A stretch of DNA of 64,000 nucleotides from JANRLJ01 sp033762735 (GCA_033762735.1 JANRLJ010000084.1:38234-102233); one strand, 5' to 3'. Shown: positions 8,690-18,218, counted from the stretch's first letter. Translations and numbers: made by a program. The notes: generated by a model from the sequence alone, not told the origin.

Positions 8690-9676
8690 TCAGGTGTGAC
8701 CTGTGGCATAAACAGCGGGATTCACCACGAATTCGGGGCGCTCACCGCGCAGTACCGCCAGCAGGTTTTGCGACGCCATCAGCCCCATCTGGAGAGTCGC
8801 CTGCACCGTCGAGGAGCCGATGTGCGGCGTGGCGATAAAGTTGTCGCACGTTATCAGGATGGAATCGAAAGCCGGTTCCTGCGCAAAGGCGTCGAAAGCC
8901 GCGCCGCCTAACCTACCTGCCTGCAAGGAGTCATACAACGCTGTTTCATCGACCAAACCACCCCGTGCCGTGTTGACCAGAAAAGCGCCCGGTTTCATTT
9001 TCGCCAGCACATCAGCATTAATCAGATTGCGCGTCTGGTCGCTCAACGGCAGATGCAGGCTGATAAAATCGCTGGAAGTGATCACCTCATCCAGCATGAC
9101 GGCTTTCCCGTTCACCTGTTGCAGAAAAGCCGCGTCCGGCGGATATGGGTCATAAAACAGGATGGGCATGTTGAACGGGCGCACCAGTTCAGCCACCCGC
9201 CTGCCGATGCGCCCCATACCGATCAGGCCAAGCGTCTGCCCGGTGAGTTCCCGCCCCTTGAGCAGCGACCAGTCACGCTGTCGAATCTGGCGATCATGGC
9301 GAGGCAGATTACGTGCCAGCGCCAGCATATAGGCTAACGTAAGTTCGGCGACAGCATTTGTATTGCCACCCGGTGTGTTCGTCACCACGATGCCCTTTGC
9401 TGTGGCGGCGGCCAGATCAACCGCGTCCAAGCCGATTCCATAGCGCGAGATCACGCGAAGTCTATCGGCCCGTTCGAGCACTTCCGGTGTGATCGGATCG
9501 ACGCCCAGAATCACCCCATCAATCCCCGGCAGTAAGTCCGCCAGTTCATGGGCTTCCAGCGGACGATTGACCGGGCTGTTGACGATCTCGCACCCGGCCT
9601 CCTCAAGAAGCTGCTGATGCGCACCCGGCATGGCACGGAACGAGCGCGTCGTAATCAGGACGCGAAGAGGACTCAT
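8690..9676 (-). CDS. D-2-hydroxyacid dehydrogenase, phosphoglycerate-dehydrogenase-like
   Basis: This NAD(P)-dependent dehydrogenase has 328 residues. The Rossmann motif is GLIGMGRIGRRVAELV near residue 150. The catalytic triad of the family is visible: Arg in NTARGGLVDE, Glu in FAQEPAF and His in ATPHIGSS. It lacks the C-terminal ACT domain of SerA and is near the short-form length, so serine synthesis is not the obvious role. Five bases separate it from the upstream cupin isomerase gene. In this operon it may reduce or oxidise a sugar-derived hydroxy or keto acid; the substrate is unknown. Confidence 0.87.
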   Translation of the reverse strand: MSPLRVLITTRSFRAMPGAHQQLLEEAGCEIVNSPVNRPLEAHELADLLPGIDGVILGVDPITPEVLERADRLRVISRYGIGLDAVDLAAATAKGIVVTNTPGGNTNAVAELTLAYMLALARNLPRHDRQIRQRDWSLLKGRELTGQTLGLIGMGRIGRRVAELVRPFNMPILFYDPYPPDAAFLQQVNGKAVMLDEVITSSDFISLHLPLSDQTRNLINADVLAKMKPGAFLVNTARGGLVDETALYDSLQAGRLGGAAFDAFAQEPAFDSILITCDNFIATPHIGSSTVQATLQMGLMASQNLLAVLRGERPEFVVNPAVYATGHT

Positions 9677-9681
9677 GCTGG

Positions 9682-10260
9682 CTAACCGTATCTGGGATTG
9701 TCAGCGAGTTCGGCCTGACCGTTGCGGTGGACGATCAGCTTCCTGAACCCGTGCTGCTCGATAGTGACGTAATCGTGGCCTGCTTCCCCTGCCCAGGCCG
9801 CGAAGAAAATGAACGGTTCGTCACCCACGTTCACTGTCCGATGCGCCCAGTACGGCGGGACATAGGCGGCAGTGCCCGTTTCCATCGACAGGGCGCGGAC
9901 ATCCCCCTCGGCGGTCTGCATCAGCAGATAACCGCGTCCGGCGAGTCCGAGATAGACCTCCCCCTGTTCACGGCGGGCGTGAAAATGCCCTTTCGTCATG
10001 TGGTATTCCTCCCCAACGCGCCCAGGATAAATCACGGTCGTACAGTGCAGAATGTGGCCTTCTTCTTCAGGTAGGTCAGTTGTGTAGACTTCGTAAATCA
10101 ACCGGTCTGGTTCCGAAGCGAGAATGTGCTGTGCGGCTTTGGCATCCGCATACAGGCTGTGCGTCTGGCTGATCGTGCGCCGTAGGACAACCTGCGCCGG
10201 GGAGAACACACCCGATTGAAAGTGAATTTCCGATTTGAACGGTTCCATGATTGCAGCCAT
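9682..10260 (-). CDS. Cupin-type glucose-6-phosphate isomerase-like protein
   Basis: This metal-dependent cupin isomerase of 192 residues resembles archaeal-type phosphoglucose isomerases. The signature HFHARREQGEVYLGLAGRG gives the His-x-His and Glu metal ligands, and AAYVPPYWAHRTVNVGD supplies the later His. The ATG at 10260 has AGGAG eight bases upstream; the open frame continues to 10323 but that part overlaps the neighbouring gene and is rejected. It sits in the middle of the sugar operon. It could isomerise a phosphorylated sugar made by the FGGY kinase, but its preference for glucose 6-phosphate is only inferred from family resemblance. Confidence 0.83.
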   Translation of the reverse strand: MAAIMEPFKSEIHFQSGVFSPAQVVLRRTISQTHSLYADAKAAQHILASEPDRLIYEVYTTDLPEEEGHILHCTTVIYPGRVGEEYHMTKGHFHARREQGEVYLGLAGRGYLLMQTAEGDVRALSMETGTAAYVPPYWAHRTVNVGDEPFIFFAAWAGEAGHDYVTIEQHGFRKLIVHRNGQAELADNPRYG

Positions 10261-10282
10261 AGGCTTCTCCTGTTGGGTGATC

Positions 10283-11242
10283 TCAGCTCCCTGAGATGGC
10301 AGACGCCGCCTGATCGAGCGCACGAAAACGCTCGTCGGTCAGGTCGATGTGAAACACTTCCGCGATCACCTGCGTCCAGCCGTGAACAAAGTACAGCCAG
10401 CCATCCTCAACGCGCAAATGCCGCTGTTCGGCCTGCCGCCTGGCCTGATGCAGAAAATCAAGGGCACCGCGATAGTTCAGCTCCCATACCAGCCCATGTT
10501 CAGGGAAAACGGCGCTATCGCTGATGGGCGAACCGGGACGATCCTTGCCCAGCCCTGTGGCGTTAATCACCATCGAACCCGGCGGCAGCGCGTTCAGCAG
10601 TTGATCGTTTTCGCTGGTCGTGCTGGTCAGAAGGTAATCGAAGGTAAGGGGTGTTTCAAGCTGTCTGTGAATGTGCCGCAGTTCATCAAGCCGCTGCTGA
10701 GAAATATCAACTGCCGTGAACTTATAGGGGTGGGTGCCATTTCTGGCTGACTCTGCCACATACACGCTAATGGCAATGGCCGCGCCGCCCGCGCCAAGAC
10801 ACAGCACCTCACCCGCATGAGTATCCCAATGGGCGGCTGGAACAAAGGCATCCCACGTGAGACCGGAACTGATCGGGTCTTTGGCATGTCCCCACAGCGT
10901 ATCGCCGCGTTTGGAGATGCACGAGATTTCACCGCACAACTCGGCGTAAGGGTCAAGCTGGTCGAACAGATCGCGAGTCGCCCGCAGCAGGTCGATTTTG
11001 TGTGTCGTCACCAGCGCCCCACGCGAGAGCGGGTCGTGCCGGATATGCTCAACAATCGCGCTGTAGACTTCATCTGGCGCGTGAATGGGCGCGTCATAAC
11101 CGACGATCTGCGCTCCAAGCCCTAAAATTTCCGACCACTTCGGGAACACCTTCATGATCGAGGACTGCTGCGTCGTCACGCCGATAAAATAGATAGTGGG
11201 TTTGTCCTGCACTGTGAGAGCGTTCATCGCTGCGTCGCTCAC
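10283..11242 (-). CDS. Shikimate-dehydrogenase-like (AroE-fold) oxidoreductase
   Basis: The 319-residue product has an AroE-type substrate domain (FIGVTTQQSSIMKVFPKW, VTTHKIDLL with the conserved Lys) and a nucleotide-binding domain (CLGAGGAAIAISVYVA, later VINATGLGKDRPGSP). It is longer than biosynthetic AroE (about 270-290), and the substrate loop differs. With kinase and isomerase neighbours it probably oxidises a sugar-like polyol or acid rather than shikimate. Its ATG overlaps the stop of the kinase gene by four bases (11239-11242), showing tight coupling. A second in-frame ATG at 11227 is possible. No other aromatic-pathway genes are nearby. Confidence 0.8.
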   Translation of the reverse strand: MSDAAMNALTVQDKPTIYFIGVTTQQSSIMKVFPKWSEILGLGAQIVGYDAPIHAPDEVYSAIVEHIRHDPLSRGALVTTHKIDLLRATRDLFDQLDPYAELCGEISCISKRGDTLWGHAKDPISSGLTWDAFVPAAHWDTHAGEVLCLGAGGAAIAISVYVAESARNGTHPYKFTAVDISQQRLDELRHIHRQLETPLTFDYLLTSTTSENDQLLNALPPGSMVINATGLGKDRPGSPISDSAVFPEHGLVWELNYRGALDFLHQARRQAEQRHLRVEDGWLYFVHGWTQVIAEVFHIDLTDERFRALDQAASAISGS

Positions 11243-12765
11243 AGTTGTGCGATCTGATCGTAGACCGGGTTGAGCGCGTCGTAGATGGCGTTGAACACAG
11301 GGTAAAGGCGTTCATAAGCGGCGTGTGCCTCTGGCTGCGGTGTGATGACCTCCGCGATTTCGTTCATCTGCTCGATCATCGAAAAGTCGGGATACACCCC
11401 TACCCCGACTCCACCGACCAGCGCAGCGCCCATTGAAGTCGCCTCCTCCAGAATGCTCAGGCGGTGAACAGGGATACCGTAAATGTCGGCCATCATCTGA
11501 TTCCAGGTTCGTCCCCGCGCTCCACCGCCGATCACGCGCATCGCTTCGATCTGTGTGCCCTGGCTGCGAAAGGCATCCAGAATCACGCGCAGGTTGAGCG
11601 TGATTCCTTCCAGCACGGCGCGGAACAGATGCGACCGCGTGTGGCGGATGGTCAGGCCGACAAATGCGCCGCGCGCGTGGGGATTCCAGCGTGGGCTGCG
11701 TTCGCCCATGAGATATGGCAGATAGAACAGCCCTTCCGCGCCGGGGGCGATTCGCTCGATTTCAGTATTGATAAGGTCGTAGGCGCTCACGCCCAGCGCC
11801 CGCGCCACCTCTTTTTCTGCCCAGGCCAGTTGATCGCGCGTCCACTGGTAAGACGCTCCGGCGGCCTGCATCGTACCCGTCGGCATGACCATGTTGGGGA
11901 TGACGTGGCCGAACGTAAACGTGCGGTAGTCAGGGTCGAAAATCGGCGCGGGGGTGGAGATCGCAATCCACGAGGAGGAGCCGATGTAGTTATAGGCCGA
12001 ACCTTCACGAATGACGCCCGCGCCCGCCGCCGCACATGCGCCGTCACCGCCGCCGATCACGACCGGAGTCCCAACTGCCACTCCGACTTCGGCAGCGGCG
12101 GCCTGATGGACATAGCCCACCACGTCTATCGACTGGCGAATCTCCGGCAGCTTTTCGACCGGGAGTTCAACCGCGTCGAGGATTTGCCCCGACCACTGGC
12201 CGCTTTCCAGATCATACAGGTTCATGCTGGACGCATCGGACGGATCGGTGACAAACACCCCTGTCAGCCGCGCTACAATCGCATCCTTGGCATGGACGAA
12301 CTTGTAAGCCGCCGCGTAAATGTCGGGTTGATGATCGCGGATCCACAGAATTTTAGCGAGGGAATAGGACGCGCTCAGGCGGTGCCCGGTGCGGCGGTAT
12401 ACGTCCTCGAACGACACCCGCTCCCCAATCCACGCTTCCTGCACCAGCGCTCGCTGATCTGCCCAGATGATGGCGTTGCGCAGCGGGCGGGCTTCCCGGT
12501 CGAGCGCGACCGCGCCCATCATCTGCCCGCTGAAGGTGATGCAGGCGATATCGTCCTTGCTGACCTGGGTTGCTTGCAGCAGTTCGTGCGTGGACTGGCA
12601 CACCGCCGCCCACCAGTGATCGGGGTTTTGTTCTGCCCAGCCCGTGTGGGCGAATTCCGTATCGTAGGCGTAGAACACGCTGCCGACCAATCGCCCCTCC
12701 CTGTCGTAAAGCGTGGCTTTGTTCCCGGTCGTCCCCAGATCGTGGGCGATGATGTGCGATGCCAT
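11239..12765 (-). CDS. FGGY-family carbohydrate kinase (xylulokinase-like)
   Basis: This cytoplasmic sugar kinase of 508 residues has the normal length for the family. The N-terminal phosphate-1 motif is HDLGTTGNKA. Other landmarks are ITFSGQMMG, IIWADQRA, VVIGGGDGACAAAGAG and, in the C-terminal lobe, MRVIGGGARGRTWNQMMADIYG. The resemblance is closest to xylulokinases, but FGGY substrate specificity is hard to infer. It is the first gene of the five-gene operon and would phosphorylate the incoming sugar. There is no transporter gene in the operon, so uptake must be encoded elsewhere. Confidence 0.86.
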   Translation of the reverse strand: MASHIIAHDLGTTGNKATLYDREGRLVGSVFYAYDTEFAHTGWAEQNPDHWWAAVCQSTHELLQATQVSKDDIACITFSGQMMGAVALDREARPLRNAIIWADQRALVQEAWIGERVSFEDVYRRTGHRLSASYSLAKILWIRDHQPDIYAAAYKFVHAKDAIVARLTGVFVTDPSDASSMNLYDLESGQWSGQILDAVELPVEKLPEIRQSIDVVGYVHQAAAAEVGVAVGTPVVIGGGDGACAAAGAGVIREGSAYNYIGSSSWIAISTPAPIFDPDYRTFTFGHVIPNMVMPTGTMQAAGASYQWTRDQLAWAEKEVARALGVSAYDLINTEIERIAPGAEGLFYLPYLMGERSPRWNPHARGAFVGLTIRHTRSHLFRAVLEGITLNLRVILDAFRSQGTQIEAMRVIGGGARGRTWNQMMADIYGIPVHRLSILEEATSMGAALVGGVGVGVYPDFSMIEQMNEIAEVITPQPEAHAAYERLYPVFNAIYDALNPVYDQIAQL

Positions 12766-13159
12766 GAATTGTCCTGAAGTGTAAGTATTGTTTGTGGCTC
12801 AACATCTTTTGCACCAAACGATACTGCAAACAGCATAGAATGACAAAAAATCAAAACCATGCTCAGGATGAGTTTGCTGTGTGATGCTGTTGGCGAACTC
12901 GCTTGACCCCTATCCCCGACCCTTTCCCCAATGCAATGGGGAAAGGGAGACGTTGCTTTGCGTCCCTCTCCAACGCTTTGGGGAGGGACTACAGGGAGGG
13001 GTATGCCAGGATTTGCCAACAGTATCGTGTTACACTTTCCCCCACCTGACCTACCCGCGATTGTGCTGAGTTGGCCTTTCCCCTGTCCCTGTTCTGACCT
13101 ACCTTTCTTTAGGTGACTGTGATGGAAACAACCCCGAAGACAACGCATACGGAGAAGAC
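12766..13159. other. Divergent intergenic region with C-rich repeat
   Basis: This 394-bp region lies between the minus-strand sugar operon and the plus-strand GH13 gene. I see no gene. It holds a C/G-rich palindromic repeat (12911-13010) and must include promoters for both directions, but no convincing -35/-10 pair was identified. Confidence 0.6.
12911..13010. repeat. C-rich palindromic repeat, copy 1
   Basis: CCCTTTCCCCA and its inverse TGGGGAAAGGG (12920-12947) form a hairpin with loop ATGCAA. It is followed by a CCCTCTCCAA/TTGGGGAGGG-like arm and GGGAGGGG. A related element lies at 62046-62157. Such elements are common as dispersed intergenic repeats; function unknown. Confidence 0.75.
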
Positions 13160-14845
13160 ATGACGACGAATAAGGTTCCTTTTGAAATTCTCGCGCCCTA
13201 CAACAAGGATGTCATGCTGTTGGGAAGCTGGAACCAGTGGAAGCCCGTCCCCATGCAGCGCGGCGATGATGGGATCTGGCGGCTGGAAGTGCCGCTTGAG
13301 GATGGCGAATATCAGTACAAATTCCAGATGGTGTCGCTAAGCTATTTCGCGGAAGGCCAGACGGTGCAGGTGGCCGACCCGAAAGCGCTGCAATTCACGC
13401 TCGACAGCCGTGAAAACTCCATTGTGCGCGTGAAAGGCAGCCAGCGCGTGACGACGACGTATGAATGGCAGCATGATGACAAGCCGCTGCCGAGCAACGA
13501 CGAACTCATCATTTATGAGATGCACGTCGGGGATTTTCGCGGCGGCCCCGGTGATACGGACGATAAGCAGGGCACGTTCCAGCGCGTCATCGAAAAGCTG
13601 AATTATCTCGTTGATCTGGGCGTGAATGCGATTGAACTGATGCCCGTGAACGAGTTCCCCGGCCATCACGCCTGGGGCTATTCGCAGCGCAGCATTTATG
13701 CGATTGAAAACAGCTACGGCTCTCCCGACGAGCTTTGCCGCCTGGTGGATGAATGCCATGCGCGCGGCATTCGGGTGATCCATGATGCGGTTTACAACCA
13801 CATGGAGATGGACGCGCCGCTGACCAAGATCGACTATACCTACTGGTTCTATCGGGAAGACCCCAGCGAACCCGCGCTGCAATTCGGCCCCAAGTTCAAT
13901 TATGAGCACTGCGACGAGAAGCTGAATCGCTTCCCGGCGCGTGAGCACGTCATCGGCGCGATGTATCAGTGGGTGAATCTTTTCCACATCGACGGCATCC
14001 GCTTTGACTGCACCCGCGCCCTCAAGTATTTCGATCTGCTGCGCTGGTTCCACGACGAGATGCACGGGCAGGTGGACGGCAAGCCGTTCTACACCATCGC
14101 CGAGCATGTACCACAGGATCCCGCGATTGCTGGCCCCGACGGCCCAATGGACGCGGCCTGGCATGAGAACTTCTACTATCAGATGGAAGCAACCGTGCTT
14201 GGCATCGAGCGCGGCGGTCGCCAGCCTTTCGACACCAACGAAGTGCTGCGCCTGCTGGATGGACGGCAGGACGGCTTTGGCGGGTCGTTGAACACGGTCA
14301 AATATCATGACAATCACGACCATGATCGGCTGGCGTGGCTGCTGGGCGCGGCGGCCAACACCTATGATGAAGCCGCCTTCCGCCGCCTCAAACTGGGCGC
14401 GACGCTGCTGCTGACCGCACCCGGAATCCCGATGCTGTGGATGGGGCAGGAATTCGGCCAGAGCACGCAGAAGCAGATCGAGCCGGTGCCGCTGCACTGG
14501 AGCCTGCTGGAGAATGCCAATAATCAGGGCTTATTCAACCACTACAAGTTCCTGATAGGCCTGCGGAAGTCCACGCCCGCGCTGTACAGCAACACCTTTG
14601 AGCCGATTGCCAACTGGCCGGAGCGCGGGATTCTGGCGTTCAAGCGCTGGACGGACGCAGGCGGTCAGGTGGTCGTGGTCGCTAACCTGAAAGACGAATT
14701 CGCCGGGGCGTTTGAAATCGGCGCGGCGGGGCTGGAAGATGGGCAGTGGCACGAGGGGGTCTACAACTACGATGTACAGGTAGAGGGCGGCTGCCTGCGC
14801 GACAGCCTGGCGGAAAGCGAAGTGAAGGTCTATATCAAGCAGTGA
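13160..14845 (+). CDS. GH13 alpha-amylase-family protein with N-terminal CBM48 (branching/trehalohydrolase-like)
   Basis: This is a cytoplasmic alpha-glucan enzyme of 561 residues with no signal peptide. Residues about 5-75 form a CBM48-type domain (VMLLGSWNQWKPVPM, DGEYQYKFQ). A GH13 barrel follows, with region I DAVYNH, region II GIRFDCTRAL (Asp nucleophile), region III YTIAEHV (Glu acid/base) and region IV YHDNHDHD. The arrangement resembles glycogen branching enzymes and malto-oligosyltrehalose trehalohydrolases; the exact activity is not decidable here. No glycogen or trehalose partner genes are next to it. GGAGAAG precedes the ATG by three bases. It converges with recD2. Confidence 0.87.
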   Translation: MTTNKVPFEILAPYNKDVMLLGSWNQWKPVPMQRGDDGIWRLEVPLEDGEYQYKFQMVSLSYFAEGQTVQVADPKALQFTLDSRENSIVRVKGSQRVTTTYEWQHDDKPLPSNDELIIYEMHVGDFRGGPGDTDDKQGTFQRVIEKLNYLVDLGVNAIELMPVNEFPGHHAWGYSQRSIYAIENSYGSPDELCRLVDECHARGIRVIHDAVYNHMEMDAPLTKIDYTYWFYREDPSEPALQFGPKFNYEHCDEKLNRFPAREHVIGAMYQWVNLFHIDGIRFDCTRALKYFDLLRWFHDEMHGQVDGKPFYTIAEHVPQDPAIAGPDGPMDAAWHENFYYQMEATVLGIERGGRQPFDTNEVLRLLDGRQDGFGGSLNTVKYHDNHDHDRLAWLLGAAANTYDEAAFRRLKLGATLLLTAPGIPMLWMGQEFGQSTQKQIEPVPLHWSLLENANNQGLFNHYKFLIGLRKSTPALYSNTFEPIANWPERGILAFKRWTDAGGQVVVVANLKDEFAGAFEIGAAGLEDGQWHEGVYNYDVQVEGGCLRDSLAESEVKVYIKQ

Positions 14846-14860
14846 CGGCCTGGTCGTCTG

Positions 14861-14882
14861 GGCGGGGCCGCGCAACCCCGCC
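14861..14882. terminator. GC-rich hairpin between convergent genes
   Basis: GGCGGGG (14861-14867) pairs with CCCCGCC (14876-14882) in the 46-bp gap between the GH13 gene and recD2. It has no T-run, so it may be a repeat-type hairpin or a factor-dependent end for both genes. Confidence 0.45.
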
Positions 14883-14891
14883 TACGACAAA

Positions 14892-17099
14892 TCATGCCTT
14901 CAAGCGATTGAGCAGACCGCTGTAACGCTCGGCAACTTTGTTATTCTGCACGGCCATATACACCGCCTTGCGACTGCCGACCATCACGACCATCTTCTTG
15001 GCACGGGTGATGGCCGTATACAGCAGATTGCGCTGGAGCATCATGTAGTGCTGCGTCAGCACGGGCATGACCACCACCGGATATTCTGACCCCTGGCTGC
15101 GGTGGGTGCTGATGCAGTAGGCGTGCATCAGTTCTTCCGCCTCGGTGAAGTCGTAATAGACGAAGCGCCCGTCGATGACCACTTCCAGCGTGTTTTCATC
15201 GAAGTCCAGGCCATAGATGCGGCCAATGTCGCCGTTGAACACTTCCTTGTCATAGTTGTTCTTGGTCTGCATGACCTTATCCCCGACGCGGAAGACGCGC
15301 CCGTTCAGGGTTTTTTCCGCAAGGCGGCGATTGCTGTTGAGCGCGGCCTGGAGCGCATCATTCAGCGCATTCACGCCCGACGGCCCCCGGTACATGGGCG
15401 CGATCACCTGTACATCACTGAGCGGGTCATAGCCGAACTTGTTGGGCAGCCGGTTTCTGACCACATCCACCACCAGTTCGGCGGTGCGCGCCGGGTCTTC
15501 TTCCCCGAAAAAATAGAAGTCGGCGCTTTTGTTATCGGTGTGGGGCATCTCACCCTGATTGACTCGGTGGGCATTGACGACGATGTGGCTCTGTTCACTC
15601 TGGCGGAAGATCGTATCCAGCCGGGTGACGAAAGCTGCGCCGCTGTCGATCACATCGCGCAGTACATTGCCCGCGCCTACGCTGGGAAGCTGATCGACAT
15701 CGCCCACCAGCATCAGATGGGCTTCGGGCGGCAGCGCTTTCAGCAGATGGTAGAACAGCATCAGGTCGATCATAGAGGCTTCATCCACGATCAGCATATC
15801 GACTTCCAGCGGGTTGTCGTCGTCGTACTGAAAGCCTTCCGCCGGGCTGTAGCCAAGCAGGCGGTGAATGGTAAAGGCCTCGTGCTCGGTCGCTTCCGTC
15901 AGGCGTTTGGCGGCGCGGCCTGTGGGGGAAGCCAGCGCGAACTCAAATTCATAGGATTCCAGCGCCCGGATGACCATTTGCAGCGTGGTCGTCTTGCCAG
16001 TGCCGGGGCCGCCCGTGAGCACCGAGACTTTGCTGGTGAGGGCCGCTTTGACCGCGCCCTGCTGCTGGGCGGAAAGTGTTACGCTGTTGTCTTCCGCCAG
16101 CTCCTTGAGGAACTCTGTCCATTGTACGCTGCGGGTGTCCTCTTTGATGGCGGATGGTGTGCTGACCATACGCAGCAGCCGTTCGGTTACGCCTTTTTCC
16201 GCGCGGTGGTACATCGGCAGATAGATCGCGGTCGCGCGTTCGCCGCCTTTGGCGACCGGGCCGGGGATAATCTCACGGATCAGATCGCCTGCCAGCAGGG
16301 CTTCCCCCAGCACTTCATTCACGCGATCTTCGTTGGTGATTTGCAGCAGCTTGCAGGCGGTTTCTACCAGTACGGCATGGGGGGCGTAGGTATGGCCTTC
16401 GTTCGCCAGTTGATTGAGCGCGTAGTACAGCCCGGCGCGGACACGCTCCCGTGCATCCGGCTCCACGCCCATGTTGCGGGCGATCTGGTCAGCTTTCAAA
16501 AACCCGATCCCGAAGACCTCATCCGCCAGCGCATAGGGATTTTCCTTGACGCGGTTGACCGTCTCGCTGCCATATTCGCCGTAAATCCGCGCCGCCATCT
16601 TGCTGCTGACGCCGAAGCCCTGCAGGAAGATCATCGTGTTGCGGATGGCATAATTTTCCTGCCAGGCGCGGGCGAGGCTGTCCACCAGCGAAGCCTTAAT
16701 GCCGGGGACTTCGCCAATGCGCTGCGGTTCTTTATTGAGGATGTCTAAAGTCTTGAGTCCGAAATGATTGACAATCAGTTCAGCACGTTTCTCGCCGATG
16801 CCGCGCACAATGCCGCTGGCGAGATAGCGCTTGATCCCTTCCAGGCTGTTGGGTTGAATCGGCGTGACAACGCTGGCACGCATCTGGCGGCCATACTTGG
16901 GGTCTTCGATCCAATCACCGTTAAATTCAACCGTCTCCCCCACGCCCAGTTCCGGCATCACCCCGACGACCGTCACAGTGCCGTCGCGGGCTTCGGCGCT
17001 GGGGATGCGTTTATCTGGCCGGACTTTAATCACGCTGTAGCCAGTGGAGTCATTAAAGTAGGTGACGCGCTCGATTGTGCCGGTGAAGGTTTCCATCAT
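14892..17099 (-). CDS. recD2: RecD2-type ATP-dependent DNA helicase
   Basis: This is a 5'-3' superfamily 1B helicase acting in DNA repair, of the stand-alone RecD2 kind (735 residues). The N-terminus has an OB-like region, then helix-hairpin-helix segments (VRGIGEKRAELIVNHFG near residue 97). The motor core shows Walker A GGPGTGKTTT near 362, Walker B LIVDEASMID near 435, and the C-terminal motif STHRSQGSEYPVVVMPV near 663. No recB or recC is nearby, as expected for RecD2. The start is ATG 17099 or the adjacent ATG 17096. Confidence 0.94.
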   Translation of the reverse strand: MMETFTGTIERVTYFNDSTGYSVIKVRPDKRIPSAEARDGTVTVVGVMPELGVGETVEFNGDWIEDPKYGRQMRASVVTPIQPNSLEGIKRYLASGIVRGIGEKRAELIVNHFGLKTLDILNKEPQRIGEVPGIKASLVDSLARAWQENYAIRNTMIFLQGFGVSSKMAARIYGEYGSETVNRVKENPYALADEVFGIGFLKADQIARNMGVEPDARERVRAGLYYALNQLANEGHTYAPHAVLVETACKLLQITNEDRVNEVLGEALLAGDLIREIIPGPVAKGGERATAIYLPMYHRAEKGVTERLLRMVSTPSAIKEDTRSVQWTEFLKELAEDNSVTLSAQQQGAVKAALTSKVSVLTGGPGTGKTTTLQMVIRALESYEFEFALASPTGRAAKRLTEATEHEAFTIHRLLGYSPAEGFQYDDDNPLEVDMLIVDEASMIDLMLFYHLLKALPPEAHLMLVGDVDQLPSVGAGNVLRDVIDSGAAFVTRLDTIFRQSEQSHIVVNAHRVNQGEMPHTDNKSADFYFFGEEDPARTAELVVDVVRNRLPNKFGYDPLSDVQVIAPMYRGPSGVNALNDALQAALNSNRRLAEKTLNGRVFRVGDKVMQTKNNYDKEVFNGDIGRIYGLDFDENTLEVVIDGRFVYYDFTEAEELMHAYCISTHRSQGSEYPVVVMPVLTQHYMMLQRNLLYTAITRAKKMVVMVGSRKAVYMAVQNNKVAERYSGLLNRLKA

Positions 17100-17286
17100 A
17101 CTCTTTCACTGAACTCTTGTTCCGATATTCTACCATAATGAAGAAGCAGTTATAGGCTTCCTAATATACCCCATCAGGATTCCCGAAAAAGTTATTAATT
17201 TCGTCCAAAAGGCTGGAACATTGAGAAAAGGTATGGTACTTTAGATTCATTGACAACGGTTAGACAATGCTTGTGAGGGTAAGGCC

Positions 17287-18048
17287 ATGTCGTACTTCAA
17301 TCAGGATCACCACTTCGCACTACTTTCGGTACAGGCCAACGGTCTGGGCAGCGAAACTTCCCTTCAGGCTGCCTATCGCCGTCTGCTTGACCTGCACACA
17401 AGTCTTTATCCTAAATTACGCAAACATGGTTTTGATCTTTCGACTGAAGTTTTCCCCAATACTACAACCCCTTTGACCTCCATTGCCAACCCGAATGACC
17501 CCGAAACCCTGATGTTCGGCTTCAGCCGCACCCGCTCGCAGGCACTGACCGTCGAGGGGATGATGGGGCGCGAGGGCGACGTTGAACTGCGCCGCCACCC
17601 GATCATCGAACTGCGCCTGACGCCGACTCATTTCGTGGTCGAACTGGTCGTGTCGCCTTTTGCCTGGTATGACCAGCAGAACTTTGCCGGGAAGATGACG
17701 TTTGAACAGCATCGCACGGCACTGGTCAAACTGCTGGGCAAGATGAACCAGCCCTATCATCTCGGTTTCTGGTCTGGCACCCAGTTAAGCGAGATGCACC
17801 TGACCACCGGGCAGCTCCCCCCGGCTCGCCTCGTCTCCGAATGGCTGAGCACGTTCGCCGCCGGGCGCGATCACTTCCGCATTGGCCGCTGGTATGAAGT
17901 CGAAGATGCTGCGCTGACGGAACAGAACGCCCTGCATGAAGTTTTCGACCGTGTGCGCGACCTCTATAACGTCTATGAATTCGTCGCGTGGACGAGCAAT
18001 AACAACTTCCACAGCTTCTATGCGCGTCGCATGGCCGCCCGCGCTTAA
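17287..18048 (+). CDS. Hypothetical protein, 253 aa
   Basis: I do not recognise a family. The product is soluble, with no signal peptide or membrane segment. It is rich in aromatic residues (FAWYDQQNFAG, YHLGFWSGTQLSEM, EFVAWTSNNNFHSFYARR). GTGAGGGTAAG sits just before the ATG. It is a single gene between the divergent recD2 and a convergent secreted-protein gene, and ends before a strong bidirectional terminator. Codon use resembles its neighbours, so it is a real native gene. Confidence 0.8.
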   Translation: MSYFNQDHHFALLSVQANGLGSETSLQAAYRRLLDLHTSLYPKLRKHGFDLSTEVFPNTTTPLTSIANPNDPETLMFGFSRTRSQALTVEGMMGREGDVELRRHPIIELRLTPTHFVVELVVSPFAWYDQQNFAGKMTFEQHRTALVKLLGKMNQPYHLGFWSGTQLSEMHLTTGQLPPARLVSEWLSTFAAGRDHFRIGRWYEVEDAALTEQNALHEVFDRVRDLYNVYEFVAWTSNNNFHSFYARRMAARA

Positions 18049-18089
18049 GCATCGAACTCTGGGGAGTGGTGAAAATCAGGGAGATGTAC

Positions 18090-18109
18090 GGGCGTAGCGC
18101 GCTACGCCC
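18090..18109. repeat. Palindromic intergenic element (GGGCG...CGCCC family)
   Basis: The perfect inverted repeat GGGCGTAGC-GC-GCTACGCCC has a TAC flank on one side and CCTGCC on the other. It is one of five similar elements in the window with conserved outer GGGCG/CGCCC or GACACGG/CCGTGTC arms. Confidence 0.75.
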
Positions 18110-18156
18110 CTGCCATGATGTCCTCAAAATTCACTACACCTTAACTCTGTAAACCG

Positions 18157-18187
18157 AAAAACAAGGGGCAGTGTTCCCCTTGTTTTT
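18157..18187. terminator. Strong bidirectional rho-independent terminator
   Basis: AAAACAAGGGG (18158-18168) pairs perfectly with CCCCTTGTTTT (18176-18186) around a 7-base loop. The A-run and T-run let it serve both the plus-strand gene ending at 18048 and the minus-strand gene ending at 18219. Confidence 0.88.
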
Positions 18188-18218
18188 GTTTTACCCTATT
18201 CTGTTGTCACAAGCAGGC

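Noticed and set aside
10283..11242. Biosynthetic shikimate dehydrogenase (aroE)
   Set aside because: It is embedded in a sugar operon, is longer than AroE, and has a diverged substrate loop; no aromatic-pathway neighbours.
15102..16748. 548-residue open frame on the plus strand
   Set aside because: It runs antisense to recD2, which has all helicase motifs; the plus reading has no recognisable domain.
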